Part shown: positions 25,211 through 33,520 of the stretch, piece by piece
Numbering within the stretch: position 1 is the stretch's first letter
Layout of the letters: every line of letters starts with the position of its first letter
From: Gemmataceae bacterium
GTDB taxonomy: Bacteria > Planctomycetota > Planctomycetia > Gemmatales > Gemmataceae
NCBI GenBank assembly: GCA_901538445.1
Contig: LR594585.1
Location: 677,668 to 741,667, forward strand
Reading direction: 5' to 3'
Length of the DNA: 64,000 nt
Notes under the pieces: model-generated
What the model was told of the DNA's origin: nothing
Seen by the model: only the letters and a program-made list of their open reading frames with translations
The model's database searches: none
Program-made: the position numbers and the translations under genes

Positions 25211-26452
25211 TTAGAGGAACACGCGGTCCCCGAACCGCTTGCGGAGCCGCGCCGCGGCGGCCGGGGTCGGCAGGTTCCCGTGCAGGTCGAGGTGGATCAG
25301 GCCGTCGAGGTACGGGGACTCGGCCAGCGCGTTCGCCCCGGCGTCCTCAATGAGGTTCGACGCGAGGTCGAGGTGAACGAGGTTCTTGAGGTGCGGGCTG
25401 TTCGCGAGTGTCGTCGCGCCGCGGTCGCCGAGGGCGTTCTCGCGGAGGTCGAGCACCCGCAAGTTCGCGACCGCCGCGGTGCGGACCAGCGCAACGGCCG
25501 ACGGCGGGTTGAGGTAGCACCCGCCCAGCGACAGGCTCCGGAGCTGCGGCAGGAACCCGGCCCGTGCGACCGCCGCCACGCCCTGGCCCTCGGGGTGCGT
25601 GCGGAGCAGGTGCAGGCTCTTGAGGTGCGGGAGCCGGGCCGCGGCCAGCGCCTGGAGCGACTCGGCCCGGAGGTTGTTGTCGCTCAGGTCCAGCTCCTCG
25701 ACGGCCGCCAGCGCCGGGGCCGCGACGAGCCGGGCCATCCGCTCGGGGTCGAGCCGGTTCCCGGACAGGTCGAGCACCTTCAGTTGCGGCGGGTCGGCGA
25801 GCCGGGTGAGTTCGTTCACGAGCGTCTGCCCGCCGGCCCGGTCGTCGCGGCAACTGAGCGTGGTGAGCTGGCGGAACATGCGGCTGCGGACGACGGCGGT
25901 GGCCGTTTCGGTGGTCGTGAGCACCGCCCCGATGTGTAACTCGCGGAGCCGCTCGTAGTGCGTCGCGCCGAGGAGCCACCGCGCGGTCGGCGCGCCCATC
26001 CCCTGGGTGATCGCCAGCCGCACGAGCCGCCCGACCCACGGGGACGCGGCGAACTGCCGGGCGGTCGAGAGCTGCGAGTTCCGGAGGACGAGTGCCTCGA
26101 CGGGGTACTGCTCGAACAGGTCGTCGGCGTGGGTGAGGAACGTCCCCGCGTCCTCGACCTCGACGTGCGCCGGGAGCCCGCGGCGGAACGGGTCGCGCGC
26201 CCAGTCGAGCCCGTCGGGCAGCGCCGGCAGGTCGCGGGCCCACGCGCCGGGCATCAGGTCGCGCTCGTGGTGCCGCACCCGGACCCACGCGGGGTCCCAG
26301 TCGGGGACGTGCGCGAGTTGGACCTGGGTGCGGATGAACGCGGCCCGCCGCGGGTCGCCGGCCTCCTCGACGGCGTCGGCGTAGACGAGCCGCAGGGTGT
26401 CGTCGTCGGGGGCCGCGAGGATCGCGCGGTACAGGGCATCGGGGTCGGTCAC
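25211..26452 (-). CDS. TIGR02996-domain leucine-rich-repeat protein 3
   Basis: 413 residues. Companion domain (DALYRAILAAPDDDTLRLVYADAVEEAGDPRRAAFIRTQ) followed by about eight leucine-rich repeats of 24 residues (LKVLDLSGNRLDPERMARLV; LRVLDLRENALGDRGATTLA; LVHLDLASNLIEDAGANALA). First gene of the trio, 18 bases before the second. Tandem paralogy suggests local amplification. Confidence 0.85.
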   Translation of the reverse strand: MTDPDALYRAILAAPDDDTLRLVYADAVEEAGDPRRAAFIRTQVQLAHVPDWDPAWVRVRHHERDLMPGAWARDLPALPDGLDWARDPFRRGLPAHVEVEDAGTFLTHADDLFEQYPVEALVLRNSQLSTARQFAASPWVGRLVRLAITQGMGAPTARWLLGATHYERLRELHIGAVLTTTETATAVVRSRMFRQLTTLSCRDDRAGGQTLVNELTRLADPPQLKVLDLSGNRLDPERMARLVAAPALAAVEELDLSDNNLRAESLQALAAARLPHLKSLHLLRTHPEGQGVAAVARAGFLPQLRSLSLGGCYLNPPSAVALVRTAAVANLRVLDLRENALGDRGATTLANSPHLKNLVHLDLASNLIEDAGANALAESPYLDGLIHLDLHGNLPTPAAAARLRKRFGDRVFL

Positions 26453-26571
26453 GGCGGCGTCTCAGGTTCCACCTGGGGTGCGCCGCGGCGGTCCCGCGGC
26501 GCGTCCTGAGGGTATTTTAGCCTCGCACACCCGGCCCGCCCGTGCCACCTCAGAAGCGGGTCCGGGATTTG

Positions 26572-26644
26572 GGCGAGCCGGGAGCGTCAGCGACCGGAGG
26601 TGGGCGCTCCCCCAACCTCCGGTCGCTGACGCTCCCGGCTCGCC
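26572..26644 (+). repeat. Palindrome family H copy 1 (GGCGAGCCGGGAGCGTCAGCGACC)
   Basis: Near-perfect arms starting GGCGAGCCGGGAGCGTCAGC and ending with the complement GCTGACGCTCCCGGCTCGCC, with a short loop. Copy 2 is at 38838-38910, with matching substitutions in both arms (GCGTCAGCGACC versus GCGTGAGCGATC). It sits in the gap before the leucine-rich-repeat operon and after argG's end. Confidence 0.85.
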
Positions 26645-26656
26645 AAGATTCCAGCC

Positions 26657-27916
26657 TCACCGCGCCGCCCACGCCGGGGCCGCGACCTGCCCGTTGGCCG
26701 CCAGCGCCCGGGCGCTGACTTGCAGCACGCGCAGGAACCCCTCGCTGTCGGCGTGGTCGAACGCGCCGATCGCCTCCATGCTCGCGTTCGCCTCGGAGTA
26801 GAGCTGGTGCGGGACGTCGCTGGCCGACTCGAACTCGGCCCGGCCCTTGTACAGCTTCACCGCGATCGTGCCGGTCGCGAGGGCGTTGATCGGGGCGAGC
26901 GCCGACCGGGCCATGTGGGTGCCGAGGTCGAACCCGTACCCCTGGTAGATCTGCTTCGAGACGAACAGCGAGAGCTGGTCGAACAACTCGCGGCTCCGGC
27001 GGTCGAGCACGAGTTGCAGCAGGAAGGAGTAGGCGGTCCCGAGCAGCTCCATGCCCGGCGCTTCGTACACCCCGCGGCTCTTGATGCCGACGAACCGGTT
27101 CTCGACGAGGTGCGAGCAGATCCCGACGCCGTGCTTGCCGCCCACCGCGTTCGCCGCCTGGATCGCCTGGAACGCGGTCGTCTTCTTGCCATTAAATGAA
27201 ACCGGGCGGCCCTTCTCGAACCGCACGGTCGCCACCTCGGGCGCGTCCGGCGCGTCCTTGGGGAGCACGCCCATGCCCGGGGTGACGAACCACGGGTCGG
27301 TGGTGAGGTGCTCGAGCTTCCCGGCCTCGTGGGTGAGGCCGAGCAGGTTCGCGTCGGTCGAGTACGGGGCGCTCTTGCTCGCGGTGATCGGGAGCTTGTG
27401 CGAGTTGCAGTAGTCGATCATCTCGCTGCGGCCGCGGAACCGCGACAGGAACGCCTGGTCCCGCCACGGGGCGTACACACCGAACTCCGGGGCGAGCATG
27501 TTCGTGCAGAGCTGGAACCGCACCTGGTCGTTGCCGCGGCCGGTCGCGCCGTGGCCCAGCACCTTGATGCCCCGCTTCTTCATCTCGGGGACGATGCCGG
27601 CGACGATGACGTGCCGGCCGATGCCGGTCGTGTTCCAGTACGCGCCCTCGTACCGGGCCTGGAACTGGAGCACCTCGACCCCGCTCTCGGCGATCATGTC
27701 GTGGAGCGGGACCGCGACGTAGTCGGCCGCCCCGCACGCCCGCATCCGCGTCTCGATGGTGCCGAAGTCGGTCTCGTCGGGCTGGGCGATGTCGGCGGTG
27801 AAGCACACGACCTTGACGCCGTGGTCGGTCAGCCAGCGGGTGACGGTGCAGGAGTCGAGGCCGCCGCTCGCGGCGAACGCGACGGTCTGGCCCTTCAGGT
27901 CGGCGACGGTGGTCAT
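26657..27916 (-). CDS. argG: Argininosuccinate synthase
   Basis: 419 residues, normal length. It joins citrulline and aspartate using ATP in arginine synthesis. The PP-loop is AFAASGGLDSC (usual SGGLDTS), followed by TADIAQPDETDF, ATGRGNDQVRF (the citrulline/aspartate site region), APWRDQAFLSRFRGR and YSTDANLLGLTHEAGKLE. ATG at 27916 gives the expected N-terminus (MTTVADLKGQ); the longer open frame to 28096 is repeat sequence. No other arg gene is adjacent. Confidence 0.95.
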   Translation of the reverse strand: MTTVADLKGQTVAFAASGGLDSCTVTRWLTDHGVKVVCFTADIAQPDETDFGTIETRMRACGAADYVAVPLHDMIAESGVEVLQFQARYEGAYWNTTGIGRHVIVAGIVPEMKKRGIKVLGHGATGRGNDQVRFQLCTNMLAPEFGVYAPWRDQAFLSRFRGRSEMIDYCNSHKLPITASKSAPYSTDANLLGLTHEAGKLEHLTTDPWFVTPGMGVLPKDAPDAPEVATVRFEKGRPVSFNGKKTTAFQAIQAANAVGGKHGVGICSHLVENRFVGIKSRGVYEAPGMELLGTAYSFLLQLVLDRRSRELFDQLSLFVSKQIYQGYGFDLGTHMARSALAPINALATGTIAVKLYKGRAEFESASDVPHQLYSEANASMEAIGAFDHADSEGFLRVLQVSARALAANGQVAAPAWAAR

Positions 27917-28011
27917 GGTGTCCCTCGGGAGTGATGGGATAGGATTACGAACCGCGCGCCCCGTTGCCACGACCGGCCGACCGGGAGAGCCGTGGAATCG
28001 GGCAGGTGGCC

Positions 28012-28074
28012 CGGCGAACCCTGAGCGCGAGCGAGGGGGTACCGTCACCCCCTCGCTCGCGCTCAGGGTTCGCC
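28012..28074 (+). repeat. Palindrome family E copy 1 (GGCGAACCCTGAGCGCGAGC)
   Basis: Arms GGCGAACCCTGAGCGCGAGC and GCTCGCGCTCAGGGTTCGCC around ACCGTC. Copy 2 at 41871-41932 has GCCAGC paired with GCTGGC instead of GCGAGC paired with GCTCGC, a compensated change. Lies between argG and rplC. Confidence 0.85.
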
Positions 28075-28167
28075 CAATTCGGCGGCCACAACTCACCGGA
28101 AACGCCGAGGGCGGACCCCGGTGGGTCCGCCCTCGCGCTGATTCGGTGGGGCAGGCATGAACCGGCG

Positions 28168-29058
28168 TTACTTCTTCTTGCCGGCGGCGACCTCGACCTT
28201 CTTGGTCTTGGCCTTCGGCGAGCCGGGGCCGACCTTGTTCGTCGGGCTGACCATGACGAGCGTGCCGTTGTGGCCCGGGACGCCGCCGCGGACCAGCAGG
28301 ATGTTGTTCTCGCCGTCCAGCTTCACGACCGCCAGGTTGCGGATGGTGACCCGCTCGGCCCCGTACCGGCCCGCGAGCTTGCGGCCCTTCTTCGGCCGGC
28401 CGCTACCGCGGTTGCTGGCCAGCGACGACGTCGAGCCGGGCTGCCGGTGGTTCTTCTTCGAGCCGTGCGCCGCCGGCAGGCCCGCGAAGTTCCACTTCTT
28501 CATGACGCCCTGGGTGCCGCGGCCCTTCGAGTTGCTGACCACGTCCACCGCGAGCACGTCCTTGAACACGTCGTTGACGCTCAGCACCTGGCCGACCTTC
28601 ACCGTCAGGTCCTCGGCGTAGGCCTGGAACGGCTGCTTCACGTCGCCGGTCGCCTTGATCCGCTCGACCGTGACCTTGGCCTCGCCGGTGGTGCAGTCGT
28701 ACTTGGTGACGAACCCCTTGCCCTTGTCGAGCCGGAACTCGCGGACGTGCCGCTGCGGCTCACAGTCGGCCTTCGGCGGGATGGCGACGCCGGCCTTCTG
28801 GCGGGCCTCCTTCCGCTTCGACTTCAGCCCGGCCGCGACGTGGCCCTGCTCCGGGCGGGTCGCCGCCTTGCGGGGCTTGTCCTTGAACCCGAGCTGCACG
28901 GCCGGGTACCCGTCGCCCTTCGCGGTGTCCGTCTTGGGGGTCTTGATCTGGAGCACCGGGCACGGCCCGAGCTGCAGCACCGTGACCGGCTCGACCGTGC
29001 CGTCGCCGACGAACACCTGGGACATGCCGAGCTTGAAGCCGAGGAGACCGAGAGACAT
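28168..29058 (-). CDS. rplC: 50S ribosomal protein L3
   Basis: 296 residues, longer than typical L3 (about 210). N-terminus GLLGFKLGMSQVFVGDGTVEPVTVL is diagnostic, as are VVSNSKGRGTQGVMKKWNF, HGSKKNHRQPGS and AGRYGAERVTIRNLAVV. Extra length comes from a basic insertion (about 70-130) and a Lys-rich C-terminal extension (KAKTKKVEVAAGKKK). It binds 23S rRNA near the peptidyl transferase centre. It stands alone, with no rpsJ, rplD or rplW beside it, so it is transcribed from its own promoter (candidate at 29174-29201). Confidence 0.95.
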   Translation of the reverse strand: MSLGLLGFKLGMSQVFVGDGTVEPVTVLQLGPCPVLQIKTPKTDTAKGDGYPAVQLGFKDKPRKAATRPEQGHVAAGLKSKRKEARQKAGVAIPPKADCEPQRHVREFRLDKGKGFVTKYDCTTGEAKVTVERIKATGDVKQPFQAYAEDLTVKVGQVLSVNDVFKDVLAVDVVSNSKGRGTQGVMKKWNFAGLPAAHGSKKNHRQPGSTSSLASNRGSGRPKKGRKLAGRYGAERVTIRNLAVVKLDGENNILLVRGGVPGHNGTLVMVSPTNKVGPGSPKAKTKKVEVAAGKKK

Positions 29059-29173
29059 TGGAACGCCTTCTGTCGCGCTGTGGCGACCGCTGTGACCCGC
29101 GGCCGGCCTGCGATCGGGACGGTGCCCTCGCATCAGCCGGTGGTGTGCCGGGGTGCAGGTAATGGAAGTGAGA

Positions 29174-29201
29174 ATTGTACGGGCCGGGCGATGCGCGGCA
29201 A
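29174..29201 (-). promoter_or_regulatory. Putative sigma-70-type promoter for rplC
   Basis: On the minus strand TTGCCG, 16 bases, TACAAT. Predicted start about 110 bases before the rplC ATG. Confidence 0.4.
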
Positions 29202-29222
29202 CCGCCTTGAGTGGGGAGTGTT

Positions 29223-29299
29223 GGCGAGCGGCGCGGCGTCAGCCCGCCGGTGTGAGAGAATCGCAGTTCACCGGGGGGGCTGACGCCGCGCCGCTCGCC
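29223..29299 (+). repeat. Palindrome family J (GGCGAGCGGCGCGGCGTCAGCC)
   Basis: Arms GGCGAGCGGCGCGGCGTCAG and CTGACGCCGCGCCGCTCGCC with a centre CCCGCCGGTGTG...TTCACCGGGGGG that also pairs. It sits between the divergent rplC and YhaM-like genes. Confidence 0.85.
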
Positions 29300-29392
29300 C
29301 AAATCCACAAGCAGCGCGAACGGTCGGACGCATCGTAGCCCGCTGACGCTCGCTCGGGTATCCTCGTGGAACCCCTGCGAGGTCCGCCCGCC

Positions 29393-30412
29393 ATGTCGAA
29401 GGCCAAGAAGCTGCCGGTGCGGCTCTGCGAGATGACCCCGGGGCAGCACGCCGACTGCTTCGCGCAACTCGCCGAGAAGACGCATCGCTCCACCCGCGAC
29501 GGCAAGCCGTTCTACTCGTGCCGGTTCCGCGACCAGCGCCGCACCGTCAGCGTCATGGTCTGGGCCGACGGCGGGTTCTTCGAGGAGTGCCAGCGGTCCT
29601 GGACCGTGGGCGGGTTCTTCAAGCTCCGCGGCACGTTCTCCGAGCACGAGAAGTTCGGCCCGCAACTCGAAGTCGAGCAGGCCCGGCCGGTGCTCGAACG
29701 CGACCGCGACGACGGGTTCTGCGAGCACGACCTCGTCGAGCGGTCCCGCATCGACCCCGACGCGCTGTTCGCCGACCTCCGCGACACGGTGACCCGCGAA
29801 CTCCGCGACGAGCCGCTCCTCGTGCTCGTGCTGAAGCTCCTCGACACGCACGCGGCGGAACTCAAGGTGATCCCGGCGTCGGTCCGGCACTACTACCCGT
29901 TCCCCGGCGGGTGGCTCGAACACACGCTCGGCGTCGTCCACAGTTGCGCGCTCCTCGCCGACAAGTACCTCGCCCAGTTCCCCGACCTGAAGCCGCCGCT
30001 GAACCGCGACCTCGTCGTCGCCGGGGCGGTGCTGCACGACATCGGCCGCGTGCGCGAGTTGGAGGTCGCGTCGCCGGGCCAGCCGGCGAAACCCGGGGTG
30101 AGCGGCGAACTGTTCGGGCACCTGTTCCTCGCCTACGACATGATCCGCGGGGCCGCCCGCGACGTGCCCGACCTGAACCCCGAGTTGCTGGAACTGCTGC
30201 TGCACGTCGTCGTGACGCACCTCCGCATCCCCGAGTGGGGCTCGCCGCGGCTGCCGTGCGTGCCCGAGGTGCTGATCCTGCACCACGCCGACGACCTGGA
30301 CGCGAAGTTCGAGATGTACGCCCGGTGCCTGACCCGCGACACCACCGACGGCCCGTTCACCGAGCGCGACGCCGCCCTCGGCCGGCCCCTGCTGAAGCAG
30401 CGCAACGTGTGA
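29393..30412 (+). CDS. YhaM-like 3'-5' exoribonuclease (OB-fold plus HD domain)
   Basis: 339 residues. An N-terminal OB-fold nucleic-acid-binding domain (about 20-110) is followed by an HD hydrolase domain: GGWLEHTLGVVHSCALLAD, VLHDIGRVREL (the HD pair) and VVVTHLRIPEWGSP. This matches YhaM/CbfI exoribonucleases of about 310-340 residues. Metal-dependent RNA or single-stranded DNA trimming in the cytoplasm is expected. ATG at 29393, divergent from rplC. Confidence 0.82.
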   Translation: MSKAKKLPVRLCEMTPGQHADCFAQLAEKTHRSTRDGKPFYSCRFRDQRRTVSVMVWADGGFFEECQRSWTVGGFFKLRGTFSEHEKFGPQLEVEQARPVLERDRDDGFCEHDLVERSRIDPDALFADLRDTVTRELRDEPLLVLVLKLLDTHAAELKVIPASVRHYYPFPGGWLEHTLGVVHSCALLADKYLAQFPDLKPPLNRDLVVAGAVLHDIGRVRELEVASPGQPAKPGVSGELFGHLFLAYDMIRGAARDVPDLNPELLELLLHVVVTHLRIPEWGSPRLPCVPEVLILHHADDLDAKFEMYARCLTRDTTDGPFTERDAALGRPLLKQRNV

Positions 30413-30508
30413 CGCCAAGTCTCGGGCTCGGACCAGGATCCGCGCTCGCCAGAGAGAGGAACGCGTTAACCGGACTTCGCCGGACCGACACCGCGACCCG
30501 CTTCGCGA

Positions 30509-31126
30509 CTACTCCGCCGCGTCGCCCGGCATCAGTCGCTGCGGGCGGTCGGCGAACGTCGGCGCTCCGTCGGCGGCGTAGGTGATCTCCCAGACCCGGT
30601 CGAACACGTCGTCTTGCCACCGGAGGGGCGCGCCCCTGGCCCCGAGCAACTGGGCGAGTTCCGGGGTGGCACCGTGCCGCCAGCTCACCAGGACCGTCTT
30701 GCCGGCGTACCGGGGGTTGCCGAAGAGTTCGCGGGCGAGGTCGGCGGGGTCGTCGTTGGTGAAGCGCGTGTCGATCGGCAGGTTCAGTCTCGCGGCCAGC
30801 GGGGTCACGGTGAGCACGGGCCGGTGGCTCTTCCCCGAGTTGCTCGCGGCGAAGATGAAGTCGGGCGTGGCGAACGGCTCCGGCCGCGCGTCGGACTTCT
30901 CGAACAGCGCGTGCAGCGCTTCGGCCCGCGCCTTACCCTCCGCCGAGAGGTCGGCGGAGTTCGCCCGCTCCGGCGGCTTCTCGGCGTGGCGGATGATGAG
31001 GACCTGCCGCGGGTACGTCCGCGGGCCTTCGGCGTGTCGGGGCGCACAGCCCGCGACCCCCAGAACCACCGCGGCGATGGCCGGCACCAGGCGGGCGAGT
31101 CCGAACCGGGGGAGAGCGGGGGCCAT
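30509..31126 (-). CDS. Lipoprotein histidine phosphatase family protein
   Basis: 205 residues. N-terminal hydrophobic stretch with lipobox VAGC (cleavage before Cys), then the RHAEK active-site motif (VLIIRHAEKPPERANSADLS), and a second conserved region VSWRHGATPELAQLLG. Histidine phosphatases transfer phosphate to the RH-His; substrate unknown. Probably anchored on the periplasmic side of the inner membrane or in the outer membrane. Confidence 0.8.
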   Translation of the reverse strand: MAPALPRFGLARLVPAIAAVVLGVAGCAPRHAEGPRTYPRQVLIIRHAEKPPERANSADLSAEGKARAEALHALFEKSDARPEPFATPDFIFAASNSGKSHRPVLTVTPLAARLNLPIDTRFTNDDPADLARELFGNPRYAGKTVLVSWRHGATPELAQLLGARGAPLRWQDDVFDRVWEITYAADGAPTFADRPQRLMPGDAAE

Positions 31127-31245
31127 TCGCGGTCACCTGGGTGCGTCGGGGCGAGGACGACAATTGTAGGCCGCCGCGCGAACCGCTGCAGACCCCCGGG
31201 CGTCCTTTCCCGCCCCGTACCCGAGCCCGCCCCCGGAGGATGGCA

Positions 31246-31701
31246 ATGCCCGACGCGACACCGAAGACCGTGATCGAGTTCTACTCCACGACCGGCGAGT
31301 ACGGGTGCTTCTCGAACTTCTCGCGGCACCCGATCTTCCTCAAGGGGAAGCGGTGGCCGACGAGCGAGCACTACTTCCAGGCGCAGAAGTTCGCCGGGGA
31401 GCCCGACGAGGAGGAGGTCCGGAGGGCCGCGAAGCCGGCGCTGGCCGCGGGCATGGGCCGGGACCGCAAGCGGCCGCTCCGCCGCGACTGGGAGGCCGTG
31501 AAGGAGCGGGTGATGCTCGACGCGCTGCGGGCAAAGTTCACCCAGCACGAGGACCTGAAGGCCGTGCTGCTCGGCACCGGCGACGCGAAGCTCGTCGAGC
31601 ACACCGCGAACGACGCGTACTGGGGCGACGGCGGCGACGGTTCCGGCAAGAACCGCCTCGGCCAGTTGCTCATGAAACTGCGCGAGGAGCTGCGGACGTA
31701 A
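31246..31701 (+). CDS. NADAR / YbiA-like N-glycosidase family protein
   Basis: 151 residues, the normal length. Conserved motifs: FYSTTGEYGCFSNFSRHPI, WPTSEHYFQAQKF, KRPLRRDWEAVKERVM, and DAYWGDGGDGSGKNRLGQLL at the C-terminus. The family cleaves or binds ADP-ribose/riboflavin-intermediate glycosidic bonds (E. coli YbiA affects riboflavin intermediate removal). Start ATG at 31246 is chosen because GGAGGA lies five bases upstream; the ATG at 31240 overlaps that site. Confidence 0.88.
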   Translation: MPDATPKTVIEFYSTTGEYGCFSNFSRHPIFLKGKRWPTSEHYFQAQKFAGEPDEEEVRRAAKPALAAGMGRDRKRPLRRDWEAVKERVMLDALRAKFTQHEDLKAVLLGTGDAKLVEHTANDAYWGDGGDGSGKNRLGQLLMKLREELRT

Positions 31702-31760
31702 ACGAGCGGGCCGCGAGCTGTGGCTCGCGGCCCGTGCGTCGTTCGAGATCACACCGCGGG

Positions 31761-33160
31761 TCACGAGGCGGCCCGGCTGCCGTTGAGGCCGGCCGGCGAG
31801 GCGAACTGGCCCTTGAACACGATCGGGATCTGGTTGTACGGCCCGTCACCGGCGACCACGAACAGGTCGGTGACGATGTTCTCCCCCCGGTCGTTGATCG
31901 CGATCTCCAGGTTGCGGCCGTAGACGGCGGGGTACGGCACGCTGAACGAGCCCACCGGCACCCCGGTCTGGCCGCTGATGATCTTCACGTTGGTCGAGTT
32001 CTTCAGGCTGACGTAAATCTCGCCGCCGCGGAGCCCGTCGGTGTTGCCGGCCGCGACGTTCACCCCGCGGGTCGCCCCGTCGAAGGCGAAGTACGACGCC
32101 CGGAGGACCGGGGTCGTTTGCTGCACGTCGTAGATCTTGAGCAGCGAGTTCCCCACGGCCCGGCCCACGATGATCTCCGCGTAGTCGAAGTCGTAGTCGG
32201 GGAAGAACGCGTTGTTCGGGGTCGAGTCGATGTTGGTGGCCGCGATCGACACGCCCCCGCGGTACGCCGGGTCGAACGCCTGGAGCGCGCGGACCTGGGT
32301 GTACTGTTTTCCGTTGGACTCCAGATTGACGGTGAAGGCCTTGACCCACGAACCGCCCGTCTGCTGCCCGACGATGATCTCGCTGACCGGGTTGACCTGC
32401 GTGTAGGGGATTGGCGGGAACGGCGGGGGGGGATGACCGTTTCGGTGTTCTCGTACACGTCGCCCACCGCGAGCTGGACGCCCCCGGTGTACGACGGGCC
32501 GAAGGGAGTGAACACAGCCAACTGCCGGAGCTGATTGTCGATGAACGCGTAGACCTTGACCCGCCCGAGCGTCCCCGCGCCCGTCGAGACGATGATCGCC
32601 TTCGGGTCCACGCCGCACGCCCCGCCCCTGGCCTCCGGCTCGTCCTCCATCGGCGGAACCGTGACGTACTGGAACGAGAACGGGCTGGTGACGGCCGTGA
32701 TCCGGAAGGTTCCGTCGTAGCTGTAGAAGTTGATGGGGTCCGCATCCGTATCGACGCCGAGGACGCCCTTCAGCGTGACGGTCTGCCCGACCGAGTAGTT
32801 GTGAATGTTTGAGGTGGTGACGTTCACCAGGCCGCCCGAGCTGATCTTCGCGGACGAGACGTTCACGATGTTCGAGATGACCCCCGTGACAGTACCGACG
32901 GCCACGTTGATGCCCCCCTTGAAGTTGCCGAACGGGTTGAACTGGCTCTGGAGGGCCCCGCTCGCGTTGAACACGCGGACCTGGGCCACCTTCCCCGGTC
33001 CGGAACCGGTGACGTACTCGTACTGGGATCCTCCGGGGATCACGTCGCCGACGGCGAGTGATTGTCCCTGGTTGGCACCGAACGTGGTCGGCACGGTGCG
33101 GTCTTCGAGGAGCTCCATCCCGAGGCGGGCGGAGGGCTTGCGGGCGCGATCGGTCGGCAT
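31761..33160 (-). pseudogene. FG-GAP-like LEDRTVPT surface protein, frameshifted at a C8/G8 tract
   Basis: Reads MPTDRARKPSARLGMELLEDRTVPT from 33160, a planctomycete export/sorting-type N-terminus, then beta-propeller-like repeats (LAVGDVIPGGSQYEYVTGSG; GGINVAVGTVTG; KAIIVSTGAGTLGRVKVYAF). The frame breaks at about 32425-32432, a run of eight G on + (eight C in the coding strand). Adding one base makes it continue through SEIIVGQQTGG to PSPAGLNGSR-like C-terminus FASPAGLNGSRAAS at 31761. The intact paralogue at 33521 aligns across the break. So it is either a sequencing slip, a recent pseudogene, or a phase-variable surface gene. If intact it would be about 466 residues. Confidence 0.75.
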
Positions 33161-33520
33161 CTCGGCCTCACAGATGCGGAGAGGGGCGCGTGTCCGGTTC
33201 ACGAACGGTACGTTGAGAACAATACCCGTGAATTCGAGCGGCGCGCGGCGAAAGAACCAGGCAGGAGTGCAAGCGGGCGCGGCACACGTGGTACGCCACG
33301 CGCCCGCGGAATGACCGGGCGCGGCAGGGGTTGTGCCCGGCCGCACCGTTGGTGGCACCGGGGAGCGGTGCCACATTCCTAGATATATGTAGACGCGCTT
33401 TGATGAACTGGCAATGAGAGAGTGCGTTGCGACACCCTCAAAGGAGGGTGTCCTCTGTCGGAAATGTCGCCGGTCGGAGACGTGGTGTCTGCGGCCGGTG
33501 CGTGGTTCGCCCCGCGTGGG
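33161..33520 (-). other. Intergenic region between the two surface-protein paralogues
   Basis: 360 bases. Two perfect 9-base-pair hairpins: GTGGCACCG/CGGTGCCAC at 33352-33374 and GACACCCTC/GAGGGTGTC at 33431-33452. The second is a candidate end signal for the gene ending at 33521, but no T-run follows. A rare AT-rich stretch at 33376-33392 (ATTCCTAGATATATGTAG) could hold the promoter of the minus-strand gene starting at 33160. Confidence 0.45.

Noticed and set aside
30413-30508. Partial palindrome CTCGGGCTCGGACCAGGATCC after the YhaM-like gene
   Set aside because: Resembles one arm of the element at 11047 but the complementary arm is missing; too short to call a repeat.
33352-33374. Perfect 9-base-pair hairpin as a rho-independent terminator
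   Set aside because: No T-run follows on either strand, so terminator function is not supported.
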